From Paramecium tetraurelia (taxonomy: Eukaryota > Ciliophora > Oligohymenophorea > Peniculida > Parameciidae): a stretch of DNA of 64,000 nucleotides. The notes under the pieces were generated by a model. The model saw only the letters and a program-made list of their open reading frames with translations. It was not told where the DNA came from and searched no databases. Position 1 is the stretch's first letter. Each line of letters begins with the position of its first letter. Below, piece after piece: positions 25,280-36,868 of this stretch. The translations under genes were made by a program, and so were the position numbers. The stretch is taken from assembly GCF_000165425.1 (NCBI RefSeq), contig NW_001799067.1, positions 6,867 through 70,866 on the forward strand, given 5' to 3'.

Positions 25280-26657
25280 ATGAAAAAATTACCCAAAAGT
25301 TATCTTGAACCTAAAATTTTTGATAACAAATATATAATCAAGAATCAACTCAGCTCAGGATCTTTCAGTGTTGTTTATTTGGCAATTCACAAAGTTACCA
25401 GGGAAGAAGTTGCAGTCAAATTAGAAAAGGAGAACATGAAACTTTGGATCAAGAAGTTTATTTACTGACGAAAATATAAGGAATATAAGGAATAACAAAA
25501 TTGTATTGGTTTGGAGCAGAATAAAATTATAATGTAATAGTTGTTGAATTATTGGGACGAGACCTAGGGTATTATAGTAGAACATATAAATAATTATCAC
25601 TGAAAACTGGATTGCAATTATTGGATTAATTATTGACTATCTTTAAATAAGTGCATTCAAGAGGAATAGTGCATAGGGATTTGAAACCAGAAAACATAAT
25701 GATAGGCAAATAAAATCAGTCTATTATAAGACCATTTAAAGATAGAAAATCATTTATTGGAACTACTAGATATGCTTCAATTGCTGCTCATAGAAATTTG
25801 AAATTAGTAAGAAGGATGATCTAGAATCAATGATGTATGTCATTATCTACTTAATTTTAGGGTATTTTGTAATTTGTAATTTTAAGTAAGTTACCATGGT
25901 AGAATTTATAAATTATATGGTGATAAGGATAGAACTGTAGCTGTTGGAGAATTTAAAATAAATACAACCATTGAGACATTATGTTAGGAATTGCCAAATC
26001 AATTTGCTGACTACCTTAGGTTAATATATCATAAATATAATAAGATATTTGAAGACTTTAAGATTTGAAGATTAACCTGACTATCTCATGCTCAAGGATT
26101 TAATGAAACAATGTAGCCTACCCAATACATATGATAATCGATTTGAATGGACTGATAAATATTAATCTAAGGATTCTCTATTGGAAGTCAAAGTTTAGGG
26201 TTCATTTTTGGTTGTTCCTGGAAATGATTGTGTCCAAAGATCTCATACTAAAAAAGTAATCCAATGTCTCAAATCTTGGTATTTACATTTATTAATTTTA
26301 GGATCTTCGTTATCAAATGTTGTTAAATATGTTCCGTCTTTTCAGGATGCTGTGTAATTGAAGTAACCTTCTTAAACTCAGATAAAAATTGCTGCAAGTC
26401 AACCTCATATGGATTTAAATTTACATAGTGAAACTGTTGATTTTGAGGACATAGAAGAAAATATAAATGATCATCAAACCTTAGTATAAAAATACTAAAA
26501 TTTGTTAGGATTTGATGCTAAATATAAAGAAGAAAAATTTAAATTTCTCGTTCTGCAATTAATGTTTTTGATTAATGAATTTAGAATTAACTTTCAAAAT
26601 ATTATAATAATATAATAGATCTAGAAATTATTAATTCATTTAATCAACTATTTATGA
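25280..26657 (+). pseudogene. casein kinase 1-like pseudogene lacking the DFG region
   Basis: It clearly descends from a CK1 kinase: LSSGSFSVVYLAIHKV, EEVAVKLEKE, LDQEVYLLTKIQGI, VHRDLKPENIMIG, GTTRYASIAAH, SKKDDLESMMYVIIYLILG, LPW, TTIETLCQELPNQFADYL and LRFEDQPDY. The frame breaks after LEKENMK (near 25437), after AAHRNL (near 25800) and near 25910, with no GT...AG intron able to repair any of them. About 20 residues that should contain DFG are missing between KQNQS and PFKDRK at ~25725. By contrast the 25-nt intron before YLKTLRFED is intact. The tail runs open to TGA at 26655-26657. Such a product could not be an active kinase. Confidence 0.7.
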
Positions 26658-26825
26658 AATATTTAACAAGAATTTCATAATCTTAATAATACTGAACCAA
26701 CTGTTTAGTTTTTTTTATGTTTACTTATTGGTACTAATTTAACATGCTGACTTTGTGATCTACAATTATTAATGTTATTACTTAAGCATTGGTTATGACT
26801 TTTCTAATTTAATAAGCTTACTACT

Positions 26826-26850
26826 TTTGGATGTTTTTTGAGCATCCAAA
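26826..26850. repeat. 8-bp hairpin, 9-nt loop
   Basis: TTTGGATG (26826-26833) and CATCCAAA (26843-26850) are perfectly complementary around TTTTTTGAG. It lies just beyond the stop codon of the minus-strand gene at 26864, so it would sit in that gene's 3' UTR. The function is unknown. Confidence 0.5.
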
Positions 26851-26863
26851 TAGTTACTGTGAA

Positions 26864-27829
26864 TCATATAGATTGGTAATGGCTAATGATCAAAGATTAA
26901 AGGTAAGATTTTATGACTGTTACCTATTTAAGATACATAGCTATACTAATTTTAATTAAATTTTGAATAGCTTTCCTTTCAGTAAGTGAGGCCTATTCAA
27001 CCAAATTAGCAAAACTTCTTTTATTATATTTAAGGATTTGCTTATATTGTTCTTCTCTAATAGGTTTATGTTTAATTGGCAATTGTTGAACTGATTCTAC
27101 GATTGATTCATCTTCATCATAGTCTTCTTCTTATCTAATTGGAGGAACCAACAGTTGATGTTTGGCTGGCAAAGATTCAGTCTTTTCATCAAATATATTG
27201 ATTCGCAATTTAAAATGAAAATCATCAAGAGTTCCTTACTGATGTCTTAAAATATATTATTAGTAAATGACTTTGTTAATTCTAAAGACTAGATGAGAAT
27301 CTAATGGAGTCGCTGGTAGGCAACATCTTTGATTATGACCAGTATTTTATTTGTATTGAAACTTTATTGTAGTTTATCGTTTATCCCACATTTTTCTTTG
27401 AGGCACAACCGATAATAAATTACTGGATTAATTATTTTTAATTTCTTTTAAAGAGCACATATTGATTGGAGGCAATTCCACATTTCTTTTCTTGTTATTT
27501 GAAAAAGTCTCTTAAAATGTTATAACATTGACTGCTTTTTTGAGCATATCTTTATTGTGATTATGTCTCTTATTTCTCAGTCTCAATTATTTCTGTTGCT
27601 AAATTTTAGTTTGCTTTTCTTGATTCTTTCTTTCATTTTCAAACAATTTATAGGCTACATTGAAATATGGTTGAAACTATTAGATAATAGATGTGGTGTA
27701 TTTCATTTTTTTGTTTACTAAACCACATTCTGAACATTCACAGCTCCTTCTTTTGACTGGGGTCTTATCTATTTTTGGTATTTTAGCATTCATTTTAAAT
27801 GACTGTCCAAGTTCCCTTCTATTTCTCAT
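26864..27829 (-). CDS. hypothetical protein, 321 aa, with N-terminal Cys pair motif
   Basis: An intronless 322-codon frame. The N-terminus is basic and carries RRSCECSECGLVNKK, a compact C-x-C-x2-C cluster that might bind metal, though no second ligand cluster is visible. Then follow a Q/R-rich coiled-coil-like stretch (NERKNQEKQTKIQQQKQLRL), RKMWDKRQTTIKFQYKQ, an acidic patch (QEEDYDEDESIVESVQ), and a helical end (FANLVEQASLTERKAIQNLI). No family is recognised; it is probably ciliate-specific. The stop lies 14 bp from a hairpin. The start is 48 bp from the stop of the next minus-strand gene. Confidence 0.72.
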
Positions 27830-27877
27830 TATTAATTATATAATTTGTAATTAAATATTATAAAATCAATCATTATA

Positions 27878-29872
27878 TCATTTTCTTATATAGAACAGTT
27901 TAACAACATTCAAATCATCGTCCAGATGATCAACCATCTAGAATTTATTTTTTGTATATTTATACCATTATTACTATTTCAGACAATAACATTAATATTC
28001 ATTTTATGATACCTTTTCAATTATTCCTTATAACTAATAAAGATCTGAAATATTAAATAAGTATATACGTGAATCAAAATAATATTTAATATTATAAGGT
28101 TTTATTTATTCTTAATTTATGTTCAAAATTAGAATTTTATCCTTAGCCCAATCCACTTCAAAATATTACCTAAGGAAATAATTATCAAATATTTCTGGCT
28201 AATAAGCAGAAGTAACAGATAGCATTTCTTCATATACAACATATATGTTAATGACCCTACTACCAAATTTCAAAGATTTATCATTAAATGGCACTTAACA
28301 ATTATTGCACAATTTCTACTAACAAAATGTACATTTTATTGAGCCTTATTAATCCGTTTAGAAATATAAACTATATCTCTTATTCAATCGTAATTCTTTA
28401 TAATTTTCAAAATTTATTTCTTCAAATAAGTTAGCTACTAATAAGTGTAAATCTGAGAATTTAGCCTACTAACTTATATAGCATTTTAATATCGCAGCAA
28501 AAGGCTTGTATTATTGATAACCAATATTTTCATATATGCATTGATGAACTCGAATTTCTATTTTGTCCTCATTATTAATATTGCGTTCTTACCACATTAA
28601 CTTCCTCAATTAATATTTATACCCTTCCTTCAAACTATAAGCAGGCTTTGCAAAATCGATTTCTTCAGTATAATATTCATTGCTGCACTCAAACAAGACT
28701 GAATTAAAATCACATTATAATTAAGGGTGGATCAATAGAGATTCCACTAACTATTTAATATTTCTTTAATTATTAATAATGATTCTGTTTTCATTGTTGT
28801 AAATATAAACTGCATCATATCTTGATTTAGTGATCAGCACTTATTTTTCCTCTAAAAACTCATAATCCATCAAATCATAATAGACATAATCAGTAAATCC
28901 ATAATATGATTCTTGTATAATCTACTTTAAATTCTAGTATTTGTATGTTAGATTACAAAGTATTTCATTTCTAATTGCATCAATGTTTTCGTAGCATTTA
29001 AGCATGCAACTTAATAAAGTTTATTGATTCTCAAATAAAGATAGACCTCTCCTACAATTTTCAATATATTCTTAATTTAATAAACCCTCATTTTTGTCTT
29101 GATTTATCTGTTAAGTCTTTTCAAAAAAGAAACCTTTATTCAACAATTTAATATCCAGTAATATGTATTTCTTATTACGCAATTAAGTTATTTCTTTTAT
29201 ATTTTCTACTTCAATCCTTTTTTCTTTAACTTCTTATACAATTTAAACAAAACTAGTTTAATTCTCATTCTTGAGAGTATACAATGATATGAAATTTGTT
29301 TTTGGTGTTTGGAATGATAACTAATTTTATAATGCATTTTCTAGATGGGATATAATTTAGGACATATTCCAACTGGAATCAAATTATTGGATTCCTTCAA
29401 TAAAGTGCTATTAGAATTGGTAGACTGGGATAAAGTGAAAAATGATGAATTCATTGATTTAATTTAAATTTCTCAATTATCTTTTGATACAGTACCCATC
29501 ATAAAGTGACTTTCAAATATTTATAAGATTACATTTAGATGTGACCATATTTATTGGCTTATGTAAATGTAATCAACATTTCGACGTAAATTATCCTTTA
29601 AAAATGAATTGTATATATCATCTTAATATCTAATATTTTTGGATATCTTACTAGAGAACATTAGATTTTGTTTCATCTACAATATCGTGATTTATTGGCT
29701 TCATTGGGATATTTTATTGGTTATCGAATTTGACAGAATTTATAAAAGTTTAGATCCAACTAATTAATTATTAAAAGAAAGTTTACTTTTTAGATAATAG
29801 GTATACAATTTCAGGATAGTATTACTCCTTTTAGAATGCTTCAATCAATTGAACAATTTCGATTAGTTTCAT
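27878..29872 (-). CDS. divergent ubiquitin-specific protease-like protein with DUSP-like N-terminus, probably inactive
   Basis: The N-terminus (MKLIEIVQLIEAFQKEQYYP ... FLKDNLRRNVDYIYISQQIW) resembles a DUSP domain as found in USP4/11/15. The C-terminal half keeps the overall shape of a USP catalytic domain, with CTFCQQKLCNNCQVPF as a possible zinc-finger knuckle. The end SDLYQLQGIIEKVSQNEY ... QWYKYTKNKFQMV aligns with the usual 'Y.L.av..H.G....GHY..y...WY.fdD..V' block, but the catalytic His and the GHY are absent. No NxGNTC Cys box was found. A 22-nt intron in the DUSP part is clear; further introns around 29330-29450 are not fixed. It is likely a ubiquitin-binding scaffold, not a protease. 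Confidence 0.55.
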
Positions 29873-29903
29873 TCAATAATTATATTATTATTTATTTATA
29901 TTA

Positions 29904-31089
29904 TCATTAATGATATTATTAAATGATTCCTATTCTTTTCATTTCTTCTTCAATCTTAATCAAATCTTCCTTATTTTTGGCTTTAATGTGATTGATCTCA
30001 ATCAGTATCAGGTTTTTTAAGTTCTCTAATGTGATGGTGTCATCGTTCTCAAAATCACACTCCAGATTGCCTGTGAATGTTATCTCTTCGGCTTAATTTC
30101 TAATAGACTCAAAGAAGGGATGTTCTAAACACTTATGTAAGATAATGTAAACTTTTTATGCAGTAATTCTATTCTTGGGATTCATTTCTAACATCTAATC
30201 TAATAAATCTCTGGCTTTGGCATCAGGAAATGGCACACTCTTTGAGACTGGTTGTTTTGGTTTATGAGGCAGAGTCTCTATGAAAGACAGAGCATTCTCA
30301 TTAGTTACTAATTAATTGAGTTCCTCATCTGAGGGTCGACCTAATATATCAAAAAACATCTTTATCATTTAAATATAGTTTGGAGCATTGAATAATATCT
30401 TTCTTGTCATTAATTCTGCAAATGTGCATCCCAATGACCATATGTCAACAGGTTTAGAATATTGTTAACTGGATAACATGATTTCAGGAGCTCTATAGTG
30501 TCGAGTAACAACATATTCAGTCATATTATCCTCAATTTGATCTTGTATTTCATCTTATTTTCTAGCAAATCCAAAGTCACAATAACAAACTTCGCAATTC
30601 TCATTTGCCAATATATTTCCAGGCTTTATGTCTCTATGAATTGAACCTGAAGAATGCAAATAGTACAGTCCTTTGCATAATTGGTACATTATGAACTGAA
30701 CATGCTCCACCGACAAATCTTAATTGCTTTTAATTATTTTATGAAGATCTGCTGGAAAATATGGACTTACTATATAGATGTCCCCAAAAGATTCAGGTTT
30801 CTAATCATAGATTATATCATAAATTTTGAGAATATTATGATGATTCATTGATCTTTAGATTTTAATTTCTCTTAAGATCCTCTTTGCATCAATAGCATCT
30901 TCTATTAAATTTAATTTTTTGATTGCTACCTAATTATAAATAACAATAAAATCAAACTTTATGATTTTTATTCAATAAGTCATATGCCAAGACAACTGAA
31001 CCATAGGCACCTGTTCCAACTAATTTTATCAATTTGTAACGATCACCACAATTAAAAGAGATTCCTCCAAACATTGAGTTGTTCTTCAT
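29904..31089 (-). CDS. MAP kinase (TEY type)
   Basis: A 385-residue CMGC kinase. [33 protein letters not shown], and DFGFAR lead to an activation loop with [13 protein letters not shown], the TEY dual-phosphorylation motif of ERK-type MAP kinases. [19 protein letters not shown] and the CMGC insert follow. The C-terminal tail is helical and Lys/Glu-rich. One 28-nt intron inside the N-lobe, just before VAIKK, restores 386 codons. Note IHRDIKPGN with Gly where Glu is usual (KPEN). It diverges from the MORN gene with 69 bp between starts, and its stop is 31 bp from the start of the USP-like gene. Confidence 0.9.
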
Positions 31090-31158
31090 TCTTTATTTAA
31101 TATTATTAATATATATATATAAACAATGTCAAGATTGTATTCATAAATATGTAGAATA

Positions 31159-32596
31159 ATGAACAGTGTTCCTAGAGGATTAAATCAATCAGCAATATAT
31201 TCACCTTCTGTTTATATATAGGCTCTTCGAATCCATAGATATTAGATCCCATAAAATGAGATCTTCAAACAAGTCACCAAAACAGATGAAATCAAACATG
31301 CTTTTGAATAATCAATAGCTGTTCTAGATTGTTTAAGCAAAAAGAAGAAGAGAGCAAGAAAGAAGTAGATTAGAAGAAAGGGAAATAAAATAATTGATGC
31401 CAGAAATAGATGATTATCATAAATATATTAATAAATTGGACTTAATGGGTTAATGCAAATGTGCTATTGCTTCTTGTCCAAAGGATGACATCGACTCCAT
31501 AAAGATCTCATCCCGCTCCATCCAAATATCTATCAAATAGCATAAAAACTATTAGGGTCAGACTTCTGATAAAATAGAAGCCCATATTCAAAATGATTTA
31601 GATTCTGGAGTGATCAAAAATTCAATCAATAGCAAAATCTCCATCTAAGAATTATCCAAGAATTTGATATAAACTAAAACCCAAATGCCTGACTCTGTTG
31701 TTCAAACACTTCATTAATTAGAGAGGAAAACTCTACCAGTAATTTCAATATTCTAAACGAGTTAATATAATTGCCAAATGGAACTTAATATGAAGGTGAG
31801 TGGATGAATGGAATGAGGGATGGAATTGGCAAATAGATTTGGCCAGATGGATCATTTTATGAAGGTCAATGGAAACTTGATAAATCCAATGGGCATGTAT
31901 TAATTTAAAATACTATTGTATTAGGGTAAATTGGTACATGCCAATGGTGATATCTATGATGGTGAATGGGTTCAAGATGCTGCATGTGGAAAAGGAATCT
32001 ATCTTCGCTAAAATGGAGCCAAATATGAAGGTGATTGGTTGAATGATTGTTAACATGGAAAAGGATTTGAAACATGGCCTGATGGAGCTGGATACGAAGG
32101 AGATTATAAATTTGGCAAAAAAAATGGTCATGGTATCTTGACTTTTAATGACGGTGCAAATTATGAAGGTTCTATGATATTTTATATTTAGGAAACTTTG
32201 TTGACAATGAAATTTCAGGAAATGGAACTTACAAATGGCCTGATGGACGTATATATGTAGGATATTGGTAAGATAATAAAATGCATGGGGAGGGAATACT
32301 CAAATGGCCTGATGGAAAGTCATATTAAGGAGTAATTTTAATTCTAATATCTGTTCTAGAATTATGAGAATGACAAAAAATAAGGGAATGGTATATTTGA
32401 CTTTGGAGATGGTAGAAAATATATTGGGGCTTGGAACAATGGTAAACAACATGGATTAGGAATATACTATTAAAATGAGACACAATTTAAAATTGGTCTA
32501 TGGCAGGATGGGTAAAGAACTAAATGGTTAAATGAGTCGGAAATAGAAGATGAGAAGAACTCAATATCTAATCTATAAAAACTTGTAATGAATTGA
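31159..32596 (+). CDS. MORN-repeat protein, 436 aa
   Basis: The N-terminal ~200 residues are basic then polar ([37 protein letters not shown]). The C-terminal half has about eight MORN repeats ([78 protein letters not shown]). MORN arrays bind lipids or scaffold cortical and ciliary structures, which fits a ciliate. Five introns (25, 23, 28, 23 and 28 nt) give exactly 437 codons. The first of these, near 31168-31192, decides the N-terminus (MNSQYIHLLF...) and is the least certain. It converges with the vWA gene with 38 bp between stop codons. Confidence 0.85.
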
Positions 32597-32634
32597 TTTT
32601 TGATTATAATGTATTTTGATAAAATAATGTAAAT

Positions 32635-35095
32635 TCATGGTTATTGTTATAATAGAAGTTTCTGAGCTCTTAGTTTTTGTTTTCTAATTCTTCTCCTTTC
32701 CACTCTTGGCATTTTTTATCCATTATAATTCTTATTCTTTTTAATTTTTTGAAGTTGATTGCATTTTATTCTTAATTGGTCAAATACAGCTTAGCTTATT
32801 TAATATTATTTTTCTTTTATTTGATCTTGAACAAGTAATTCATTAAAAATCTTATCCACATTCCATTCTACCTCCTTTTTAGCTCTATCATAAGACTTTT
32901 CAATTCTTGAATGATAAACAGCAATTATATAAAGTTCTTCAGGTAATTCTTCATTCAAAAAATATCTATAAACTGATTATAAGGTCTTTATATTAAACTT
33001 CTGTTCATCAATTATCTTTATGAATAAAGGCTTATTGAATTCCATCTTACTTATTAAAGTATTGAAGTCAATATTTAGATTTTTAATTTTAACTTCTATT
33101 TGTTATTTCAAGGTTTCATAATCTTAAATATTTTCAAATTCTTCTTCAGTAAATGATGATTTAATATTATTTACAGTTTCATTTTCCAATTACAAATCAA
33201 CTTCCATAACTCTTTTGAATAAGTTATTATAAGCTTTTGTAGATCTACTTATTGCTTCAATCACTAGTCTTTGTATTATTATCTTAAACTGATCCTATTT
33301 GAAATTATTCTTAATCTAGTTTATCATCAAAATAGTTTTTGATAAATCTTCACATTGGGTCTTTGATGATAAGTTTTCATCAGCCATAGTTCCTATTGGA
33401 TCTGATAACAAATGATCCATGTGATATTTAACCTTGCTTGATTCCGCATAAGTCAACATAAAACTAGAATTAATCAATTCAATCATTTCATATTTCCATT
33501 AGTTTTCATCCTAGCAAATCATATACAATAAAGTGTTTCCTAATAATGCAGCATATGCATTTTCAAAGCATGTATCTGCGTTTTCCATCAATACAAAAGT
33601 CATTTAAATATGGAATATGTTTGATCTTAGGAAAGGAATAAGGACTTCATGCTGATATAATGGAACCAAGCAATTAAACTTCTCCTTTTCATTATCTCCA
33701 ATATTAAATTCAATTTCATGATTTGCAGAATCAATAATTGCTAATGAATCTATATATTTATTAATCTTGGCGATATTTTATACTTCAACCGTATAGGGAT
33801 TGATTCTTGATTGATCTGATCTTTTTACATACAATGCGTATCCAATAATAGGGAGAGATGATACTAAATGATATTGTGTTTCACATGTCTTAATACCCTC
33901 TATTAATTCAGGATCTGTTAGAATATCAACTTAATTTTATAAGGACAGTATTGAAGTAGGGAAGTTGTGATTGACAAATTTGGTTTTCTCAATCATTGCT
34001 ATAAATTCTGACTTATACGTTTAAAATGCTTCTACAGACACTCCTGCAAATTTCAAAGCTTTTTTGTGATACTTTCCAATTAATGTACCAATTTTAAGTC
34101 TTTGGGCAGCTGTTGCTTCATCTAATTCTTATAAAGTTTAAGCAGATGCCAAAAATTTAAGTTCCTAAATCACTTAATTAAGTGCTGTTTTCTATTCCTA
34201 CACTCTCTCTAAAAAGGTCAACTTTTTTCCACTCACGAATTTATTGAGCTCTTATAGGGCCATTTGGGCTTCCTATGCAACCTTTTTTTTTAAAGACATC
34301 AATTATAGATTTTATAGCCAATATCCTGCTATTAATCCAATTTCTTCTCCTTTTACCTCTATTTTTTATAAAATTCCATCTTCTGTTTCCAATTCATCCG
34401 AATAAAATGAGACCCAAGAATCAGGCCAAACCTTATCTGTCAATTAATCCCAAGGGAACTAATAGCAAGGTGAAATCTTTATTTATTTCTGATGTTTCAT
34501 ATACTCAGCTGCTGCCAACATTTCAATTTAAAATCTCTTATCTAACGGCTGATCTCCATCTTATATGTCAACTAAAAATAAAGGAGGAATAGATTTGTCT
34601 CCATTATGGTACATTTCTCTTAAATCCATAGATATGAATGTAGGAAAACCCTTTCCTACTCCAATACAAATAAAATTTAAATTTTCTATTGCTGGCCTTG
34701 TCTTATCGATGAATTCCTTTGAAAAATCACCTTGTCCATCTGACACAAATAAAACTGTAACATTTTTCTTTTATTTTAGAGAATACAACAATTTGTTTAA
34801 CTCCTAAAAGGCTATTGTTATGTTTGTTCCTCCTCCACCATATGTGTTAATATTTGATCCAAGTTCAGCCTAAGGAATTGTTTTTACTCTAGTATCAAAT
34901 GTAATTGCACAATGTAATTTTACTTTATGCCTAATTTCATTGTAATACTTGGCCACATATTACCAATCTATAAAATAGCATTAAAAAATTACAATTATAC
35001 ATAGATCCTGAACAATCCAGGATCGCCAGCAATTATGTTTCTTCAAATTTAACACTTGGAACTTTAAAATAATTTAATTAGACTTCCTAAAACAT
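32635..35095 (-). CDS. von Willebrand factor A-domain protein, 811 aa
   Basis: Residues ~20-220 form a vWA domain. LLAILDCSGSMYNYW carries the MIDAS DxSxS, followed by YGGGGTNITIAFQEL with the MIDAS Thr and TVLFVSDGQGDFSKEF with the MIDAS Asp; then IENLNFICIGVGKGFPT. There is no signal peptide, so it is intracellular. The remaining 590 residues are largely helical with coiled-coil parts (NQVIQELKFLASAQTLQELD, FENIQDYETLKQQIEVKIKN) and a strongly basic end (RVERRRIRKQKLRAQK). One 25-nt intron inside the MIDAS region restores 812 codons. Cytoplasmic vWA proteins of this size often act in ubiquitin or cytoskeletal complexes; the role here is not known. Confidence 0.82.
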
Positions 35096-35611
35096 TTTTA
35101 TTTATAAATAATGATGATTTTGATAACTAACAAGTGATTTAAATTATAAAATATTCTTTCTTTATTTATCAAATATACTAATTAAAAAAATCTCAAGAAA
35201 AAATCAAACCTAACTTTAATCAGAATCAATATAATAAATGTAATATAGTTGGAATAAAACATACGTAAATACTCTGAGATACTAAAAGATGATAATATAT
35301 TGATTTTTGGCTTTTACTTTTTAATATTATCATTATAGAATGAAACAAAGTGATAAAAAAATATTGCATACAAATATATTTCAGTAATATAGTTTTGTAG
35401 AATAGATATATTCAGGATAATTTTTGTTGTTTAAATGGTTTTTCAATAAAAGAGATTATGCAATAATGGAGAAATTATTTAATAATCATGAAGGTTGTGC
35501 ATTAGATTCAGTTTTTAATTATTTAGATCCGCACTTAGGATTATGAAATTATGTGTTTTTATAATATGTTTATATAAAATACATAATTTATTTAAATCCG
35601 TTTTGAAATAA
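35096..35611. other. intergenic between divergent genes
   Basis: 516 bp separating two divergent start codons, much longer than the 25-80 bp seen elsewhere in this window. No gene, repeat or structured element was recognised. It presumably holds promoters for both neighbours. Confidence 0.5.
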
Positions 35612-36838
35612 ATGAGAGTTGCTTTTGTTTTGCTAGTTTGTTTAGTTTTGTGTTAGAGTATTCCTGTACATAAGAAATTTTTGTAACTCGACGGGTACTT
35701 ATTATTTGAATGGTAGTCAAGAGAGTGATGTTGAATATACATCAGAAAATTTATAGGTTGTTGAGGAGAAGAGCCAAAGTAAGGATGTTCAGATTTTGGC
35801 AGCTTAAGAGAGTGATTTGATGATTAATTAATTAGATCCATCTGAGAAATCGGATACATAATAATCTTTGGATGATGAAACACCATTGAATACTGCATAT
35901 GTATTAATTTTGAATATAATTAAAGTTTGAAGATGAAGAAAATAATAATGAAATAATTGAAGATGCTAGTTAAAATATTGTGGAGGATTTGAAATTGATT
36001 GGCTAATCTGAAAATAACAATATTATTGATGAAAATCATCAAGTCATAGACACTTAATAAAACATTAATGATAATAATGAGAATTATGTTTCAGACACCA
36101 TGAATGTCAATGATGAAATCCAGCAAGAACTTTCAGATCAATAGAATGGCCAAGAAACAATCAATAATGAAGATAATTATTATGATGATTCTATTGAAAA
36201 TAATGATACATTACAAGTAAGTGATAGTGCCTCATAATAATAATTGATTGCTTAAACAAATGATGTTCCAGATCTATCTAATATGGACTAAGATTAAATT
36301 ACATAATAATTTACCTAACCTTAATATGAAGTGCAACCAAATCAAATTGAATAGACTAATCAATAAGACTAGACTATCATCGTTGATAACCAATTAGAAA
36401 AAGATGAAAACCAACCAGAAGCTCAAATTATAGTTGTCTAAGAACAAACTTAAATGCAATCAGATAATTCAAGCCCCAAGCAAGTCAACATCTAATAAGA
36501 AATCACCTCTGAAGATCCAAATAACATAAGTGATATTAATGAAGAGTATTATTCTTAAGCTACCTTAGATAAACATCCTAATGCATTGAATTATATAGTT
36601 AATGTTATTACAAAGGAGAGACCATGAAGGCTTGCAATGATCTTGGATAAATGAAGTAATTAATTTACTTTTATTATCTCTTAGAGATTTCCCATATGAA
36701 ATTAAGTCCATGAAGATTCCTTATGGAACTACTCTTACAATTTATGATCATCCCAATTATGAAGGGGAGAGACACACCTTCTCCAAAAACGAAGAGTGTT
36801 TAGCAAATGTAATTGTTCTAACATAAATTACAATTTGA
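35612..36838 (+). CDS. secreted acidic protein with C-terminal beta/gamma-crystallin-like domain
   Basis: A signal peptide (MRVAFVLLVCLVLCQS) starts a 375-residue protein. Residues ~25-290 are extremely acidic and polar (Asp, Glu, Asn, Gln), e.g. NNEIIEDASQNIVEDLKLIG and NNEDNYYDDSIENNDTLQ. The last ~80 residues are folded: YSQCYYKGETMKACNDLGQM, then FPYEIKSMKIPYGTTLTIYD and HPNYEGERHTFSKNEECLAN. The 'Y..Y.G....(C)..D......I.S..ip.G..(v/l)t.Y....Y.G....f' pattern is that of a beta/gamma-crystallin motif. In Tetrahymena, proteins with acidic regions and a C-terminal beta/gamma-crystallin domain (Grt1 group) are dense-core granule cargo, so a trichocyst role is the leading guess. Introns of 22, 25, 23 and 29 nt give 376 codons. 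Confidence 0.72.
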
Positions 36839-36868
36839 AATTTATCATTTAAAAATTAACAATATAAT

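Noticed and set aside
34275-34592. 105-codon + strand frame opposite the vWA gene
   Set aside because: It lies antisense to a conserved vWA domain with a clear MIDAS pattern, and its translation is hydrophobic and featureless. It is a shadow of the real gene.
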